Of a DNA stretch of 64,000 nt, positions 58,432-64,000 are shown in pieces; the first letter of the stretch is position 1; each line of letters starts with the position of its first letter. Source of the stretch: Cyclina sinensis (lineage: Eukaryota > Mollusca > Bivalvia > Venerida > Veneridae); NCBI GenBank assembly GCA_012932295.1, contig JAAONU010000014.1, forward strand, positions 16,371,039-16,435,038, given 5' to 3'. A model generated the notes under the pieces. It ran no database searches. It saw only the letters and a program-made list of their open reading frames with translations, and was not told where the DNA came from. Both the position numbers and the translations under genes were made by a program.

Positions 58432-61400
58432 AGCAAATTAAAATCATAGAAATGAGCATTTAGTTACATTTCTGCTTCGTTCATCAGAAGGCAGATTGTT
58501 TGCTTACGCATAATTGTGCAGTGTACTTTTAGACCCTGTCTAGCATTGTTACGAACTTATCTATAAAGTACCACAAACTTAGAGGATGCTGAATATACAT
58601 GTAAGCAGTGAAAAATAAAACCTGGGAAGTTTTATATGTCAGCACTAGTAACCTACTTTTATGTTCTTCGATTACTTTTTGGTTTATTTTAGGAAAGCAT
58701 TTCATTGACATTAAATTTTTCTGCTCATGATTATTGTTGACACCACTGTGATTATCAAAATTATCTTCTCTCTCAAGCAATACTGATTGGTTGAAATACA
58801 GTCGAGCACATTTATTATTGAAGCTCATTTTTTATTGGTTATCAACAACTTAATTCTTTCTGAACCAATTAATTACTGAACAATAATCACCTTGATTCAA
58901 TGGCATATTGTTGTAAAGTTGAACTGACAACATGATCTTCATTGCTCATACATTATTCTCATTTTTATGTGGAAGGAGAGACACCAGATGATCCAAAGGC
59001 AGTCTTGCCAGTTAAGTACCAATTATATATACTGGAGTAGCCTTCTGAAATTGTATATTGGTATTGATTAACTAGTTACTGAAACATGAATGTGATTGCT
59101 CTGGTATAAGAATTATTTTTATTCTTCATAGTGTAGCCCTTAGGGGGCCAGTAAAATTGATTATTTCTGTTGCAAAAGAAAGTTATTTATTTCCAAGGGA
59201 AGTAATTCTGTACCATTGGAGTTTATTTACCTTAGCTGATCAAGATTACCTTTCTTTGGTATGATTTTAGAACTTATACACAGTATGTGCATTGGGTCTA
59301 CAGATGAGATGATGGTTTTATTGAATCCACTTGTATGCTTTACTGTTGGCTCCTTCTATATGTGGGTGGTTAGGTCAGAGGTGGTTCACTCAGTGCTTTT
59401 CCTGCACCCAACATCTGACTGTTTCGCTTTTGATTTTGCAGGAACTGAAGTTACCTGCTTGAATTTTGCAGAATGAACTTATATGAAGGTATCCTGAAAT
59501 TTCAGTATTCAGTTAGAATGAAAGACATAATTTACTGAAACTGTTTGGCATTGTTTTATTTCCACATCAATTATTTGGCGGTGTAAATCACACACAAAAT
59601 TGACTTGCCTAGCTTGCCTTAGTTGATTGGATTTGTAATCTCCTAGAATTGCCAGTTAAGTGCAGGCTCGGTAATTAAGTTTATTTTTGAGTTTGCTGAA
59701 TAATTAACTTGATTTAAGATACAAATGGGTGTGCTTCTTTTTCTAGGTTTCCTCAATGTTTTACAGAGTTTCTTTTGAAAGTGAATCAATATTGATTTGT
59801 GCTGGGTTTTAGAACTGTATACATTACCAATTATTTCAGGAAAAAACATTCACTGAACTCAATCTGTGTGTCACTATGATTTGAAACAGTTCACTCCCTA
59901 ATTTATATTCTGTATAAGAATTCTAATGCAGCAATTGTGTAAATAGAATTGTTGAATTATTGCTGTTTTAAGCAAAATGTACTTTTTAAGATGACAGTGT
60001 AATTTGTACCTGTCTTTGTAAGTTTAATTGGATTTGAATCAGAATGTTTGCAGCTGTCAGAATTGAAATGAGAAATGGCACAAGTCTTGATCTGTAATGT
60101 AAGAAATTTAATCACAGAATAAGGATTATGTCAGGTAACTGTGAGATACATGTATAATTCCATCATTTTAAAAATGTACTAGTTTGCTTTGGAGTCTCAG
60201 ACTGCTGTCTAAGTTTCATCAAGTCAGTGATATGTTACCTTTGCAGTGCAGTAAACAGACTTGTTTAGTGCATAGAGTTATGCAAAATGTTTGTAGCAAT
60301 TTAATACGTAATTGAGATATCACATGTAATGAAAAAAAAATTAGAAAAAAAAAAAGCACAGTAGTAACTATAAATGTTTTAGTCATGGCCTAATAATTGT
60401 CATCAAATGCTTATCATCTGTCAGTGACATTTTCATAATGCATAGCAGGAATGGAATAGCCTTGTTTTATGTCCAGTCACAAACTGATACTGGTCATTTA
60501 TTACATCCGTTGTTTCATTGGAACTCTCTTATATGAATATTTATCTTCTTCATGAAATGACAGAATGATTTGAAGCCATTGATTTTGTGCTCATAGGACC
60601 TCAGAGTGGGTTATACAGGATTATTACAAAGTTATACAAGTGCTACAAATCTAACAGAAGAAATAATTTGAATGTGCTTTTTTCGCCCCTGTTTTCCAAA
60701 ACAGGCTTTGAAAATACAGATTTTTTTGGTGTAGAAATTAAACAAATTTTCTTAGTAAAAACTGCATGGTATTTTAGTTCAGTCATTTTTTGGTTCCTTG
60801 TGTAAATTGTGTAAGGCAATTTTTTCATTTGCATGTTCATAGTTTTCCAGTCATAGTCATTTAGATGTAAATTGTATTTGTCAAATTGTTAACTTAGTAT
60901 ATTGGTATTCAGCCGCTTGGCAGAAAAGGATCCTCATTCGCATGAATAAATTGTACAGAAGTTGACCAGCAAACAGAATTTGTTTGACTTTGATCTTTTT
61001 TTGAAGAAGTGTGTTTGATATTACCATATTCAATTATAATAGGAATGAACAAATCATTGACCTGATGTTAATAAAGGCAAGTACAGTGTGACTGAATGTC
61101 ATAATTAATTGATTTATAAGTCTCCCTCGGTGTTACCATGATCAATAGCTCTTCATTAGGCAGTCATTGATCTTTGCCTGCCAAGTCCCTACCAAGTATA
61201 TACAATCTGATCTTTTCTCACCAGAGTCCTCCCTCGATATGATATTTGTAGCAGTGTAAATGAAATTTGCAAATTCTAAGGAGATCTGTATGAATATTGA
61301 TATGTGGATGCAGAGAAATGTTTTGAAAGATTAAAAGATAAATTAGGGCTCTCGGAATGAATGAAAATGTTAAAACTCTGTTTTTAGATGGAAATTGAAA

Positions 61401-62997
61401 AGAGTGAATTCTGTTTGGAGGTGGAAATGAAAGTTGGCACTGTTTGTTGGAAATGAAAGTTTAAACTGTTTTCAGATGGAAATGAAAGAGTAAATACTGT
61501 TTAGAAGGTTTTCAGATGGAATCCAAAGTACAGATATTCGCTTCCAGATTGATTAAATTTTACATTTAACAGGATTCATAGGTACAGAATCTAAAATGTT
61601 CCCTCATAGACTGTTTTGAAAGGGAACAGAAGATTTAAATTTAGGAATGTTGTCAGGTTGAATGGAAATGGTTTTAAAGTTCTATTTTGAATAAATGGGA
61701 CGTCACTTTAATCAGGTGGAAATATTATTGAAGGGTTATTTTAAATTTTTCAGATAATACTTGATAATATGAAGTTTGTGTTAGAAGTTTCAGATGAACT
61801 TGAACCATTTTAAGTGTTTTCAAATTAAAGTCAAAGTTTTGAATATTGTCATTTAATGAAATGTTTCAGTCCTTTAAGAAAATTTGACTCTTACTTTCAA
61901 AGCCTTGTTGCAGTTGAAGCAGTCATTAATAATAGATACATGTAACACATAATTATTTAACCTGAATTTGCTTTAGATCAGATTATAGCTTTGTATTAAT
62001 TCAATTGTCCCTCAGTGAGTCAAATAAATTAACAGCATAATGTAATTTCGTAAAATCGTTTTTCAACATTACATAGATGATAGATTGATTTGCCTTGTGC
62101 TGCATAAGCTGTGTCTGGTGATTATCTGATACAGTTCTTTTAGTATGCTGTTTATTTTGTAGACCTAAGATGTGGTTATTTAAGTTCAGGATTCCTGAAG
62201 TGTTAAGAGTTTTGAGAGTTGAGTAACATTATTTATGGTATTTTGTGTACGACATTAAAAGTTGCAGATATGTTTTACCAAAAATATTGTTTTTCATGTT
62301 CATAATTTCTGCACAAAATCTCCAGGACTGTGTTGTTAGCTTTAGAAATGGCCATTTTTGTTGTGCAGACAACTTGACAGAATGTAATTTTAGCATATAA
62401 TCAGTTGAATATGATTTTTGTTTGATAGAAAACTGAAGTCTTCTTTCCTAAAGCTGAGCTGCAGAACACTGACATATGCATCGTCGGTGACCCCTGGTAC
62501 ATATTCCGCACAACTACATTATGTACAGTGGGATAATTGACTGCTGATTATTCGTTTTCATGAATATTTATTAGCAAAGGGATGTAACTCTTTGTCGAAT
62601 GAGATGCCGCATTACAAATAGACACTCTTCAGTGTGGAGAGTAGGCATAATGACAAGTTACTTAAAATAGACGTATTTCCCAGGATTTAAACATAGGCAC
62701 GGAAGGCAAATTGTAACAAGTAATTTCACTGGCTGAGATTCCGCAAGGAAAATCTTACGGAAACCAATGAAAGTAGGTAATGAGTTATTCATGAGTACGA
62801 AATTTTACCAGCCAATTGTCCCACGGTAGATAAATAGAGTGAAACGGAATGGATCGAACGTGGGTTTCCGACGATGTGACTTATGGTACTGACCACTGAA
62901 AAATCCCTGCTGCTGGAGATGAATTTTAAGGCCATGCGCTCTTTGCTTAGCACAGAAGCTGTGAATTAAATATTAAATGTGAACCAGACCTTCACTG
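58432..62997. other. Long AT-rich stretch without a convincing gene
   Basis: Only frames of 60-100 codons without domains. One short frame around 58960-59038 reads VEGETPDDPKAVLPVKYQ and looks protein-like, but it has no supported splice sites. The T-rich text at 59.2-60.9 kb could be a long UTR or intron. A purine-rich run of 'agatggaaatgaaag' repeats lies at 61380-61530. Confidence 0.45.
61380..61530 (+). repeat. Purine-rich imperfect repeat
   Basis: The phrase 'agatggaaatgaaag' or close variants occurs about five times at roughly 25-50 bp spacing, each preceded by 'ctgttt' or 'gtttt'. Confidence 0.5.
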
Positions 62998-62999
62998 TA

Positions 63000-63829
63000 C
63001 AGTACACGCCAGGAGGAACTAACATTTTCCGCTTTATTTCGCGGATGCGGAAAAAAAAAATCAGCCGGAGCATCGAGGAAAAAAACGGATTTCCTCGATG
63101 TCTCTACATCGCGAAATATCTCGGCGATATTTGAGGACCAGAGCGAAAATAATTAGGGTCATAACTCACCTGGATAAGCTAAACATTTAATGAAATGATC
63201 GTAATGAAACTGTGCATTTTACGTCTGCCAATTATGTGAAATTTGGTAAAATTAAAACCAATTTTCTAATACATTTGCTGTGTAGTTTTATGTGTACTTC
63301 CGTCGTTTTAAAAACGCTCGTTATTGTTATAGCAAAATCGATCAATAATTTTGTCAAGCGCATAGACGATACAGATGTCGCAGTAGGGTTTTACATGTTG
63401 TATGTTTTCTCTAAATATAGGGAAGCAGTTTTTAACACGTCGTGAATCGGAAACCAGTCAATTTATTTTCTGAAAATAGGGTCAGCTGTTCGAGAAGCAA
63501 TTACTTCGGTTTTGAATTGTCATTCTTTCCGTTAACAATATTGAGCATTCGTAAACAATGCATCAGAATGACAGTATTATACATTTAAATGATATTTTAA
63601 AGCGTAAAATTTGCCGAAATGCGTGTAATCAGGAACTTTGGGAGCCTCGATACGTCAATTCTTACCTGTGAAAAAGTTCGCGGAATCATTTAGCGGACGT
63701 CCGCCGCGATATTTGGTGACCATGTCTGCGGCGGTGATCCTCGAAATGCGGCGGATCTGGTTGTGTTTTAAGGAATGGGTAGTCCGCGACGACCTCGAGG
63801 AAAACGAGAGTTTCTCCTGGCACATACTG
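63000..63829 (+). mobile_element. TA-target MITE, copy 5
   Basis: CAGTACACGCCAGGAGGAAC left end, near-complementary right end, TA at 62998-62999 and 63830-63831. 830 bp, the fullest copy together with copy 4. Short frames inside it (for example near 63640) are translations of the inverted arms. Confidence 0.92.
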
Positions 63830-64000
63830 TAAGGACTTAAATTTATATCGTACCTTATAACTAGGATCTGGCTTAACATATTTTTGAGAAGGTCACTCAT
63901 TGGCTTACAAACCAGATGAAAATCTTATCTAACAAACAACACTTGAAAGACCCCTTCTTATCATGACCTGTAAATGTACCTTAGATACTTAGCACCTACA

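Noticed and set aside
58960..59038. Exon reading VEGETPDDPKAVLPVKYQ
   Set aside because: The peptide looks protein-like, but no acceptor or donor preserves the frame with a neighbouring exon.
1..64000. Retroviral or other viral insertion
   Set aside because: No reverse transcriptase, capsid, envelope or integrase-like frame is visible on either strand.

Overview
This 64 kb window is animal nuclear DNA, most likely from a bivalve mollusc. It is AT-rich, its genes are split by GT-AG introns, and it is full of repeat types familiar from bivalve genomes. These include Helentron/HINE-like elements with about 145-bp internal repeats, small TA- and TTAA-target MITEs, and a tRNA-derived SINE. No bacterial-type operon, CRISPR array or virus is visible. 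The lineage call is an inference from repeat style and gene content; no species-level marker was found.

Layout: 1-11.8 kb holds a direct duplication of about 3.35 kb (copy A 1-3351; copy B 5519-11804). Copy B is interrupted by a 2.85 kb HINE-like element, and copy A preserves the empty site. 14.4-17.0 kb is an intact two-exon TRIM-like gene (B-box, coiled coil, NHL-like propeller) with a MITE in its intron. 17.5-19.0 kb is a 22-bp minisatellite followed by a TA run. 19-24 kb is repeats, including a reverse-oriented HINE. 24.1-26.0 kb is a second TRIM-like locus with two B-boxes and about five frame breaks. 26.9-28.6 kb is more repeats.

29.6-41.2 kb, minus strand, is the nucleoporin Nup58 gene: twelve coding exons could be joined with matching splice phases, and only the first coding exon was not found. 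Three single-base frame breaks lie in its FG-rich exons. Its introns carry minisatellites and tandem-repeat elements.

42.4-64 kb is accessory. It holds a 145-bp satellite element whose units carry nuclear-receptor-type sites, and five copies of one TA-target MITE family. It also holds a SINE, a 188-bp foldback element, a 473-bp TTAA-target element, and a small three-exon plus-strand gene model (52.6-54.9 kb) of unknown function. From 58.4 to 63.0 kb I see no convincing gene.

Nup58 is a housekeeping gene of the nuclear pore channel. The TRIM-like genes belong to a family much expanded in bivalves and often discussed in innate immunity. I see no functional link between them. The most notable signals are transposon architectures, not a new gene system.
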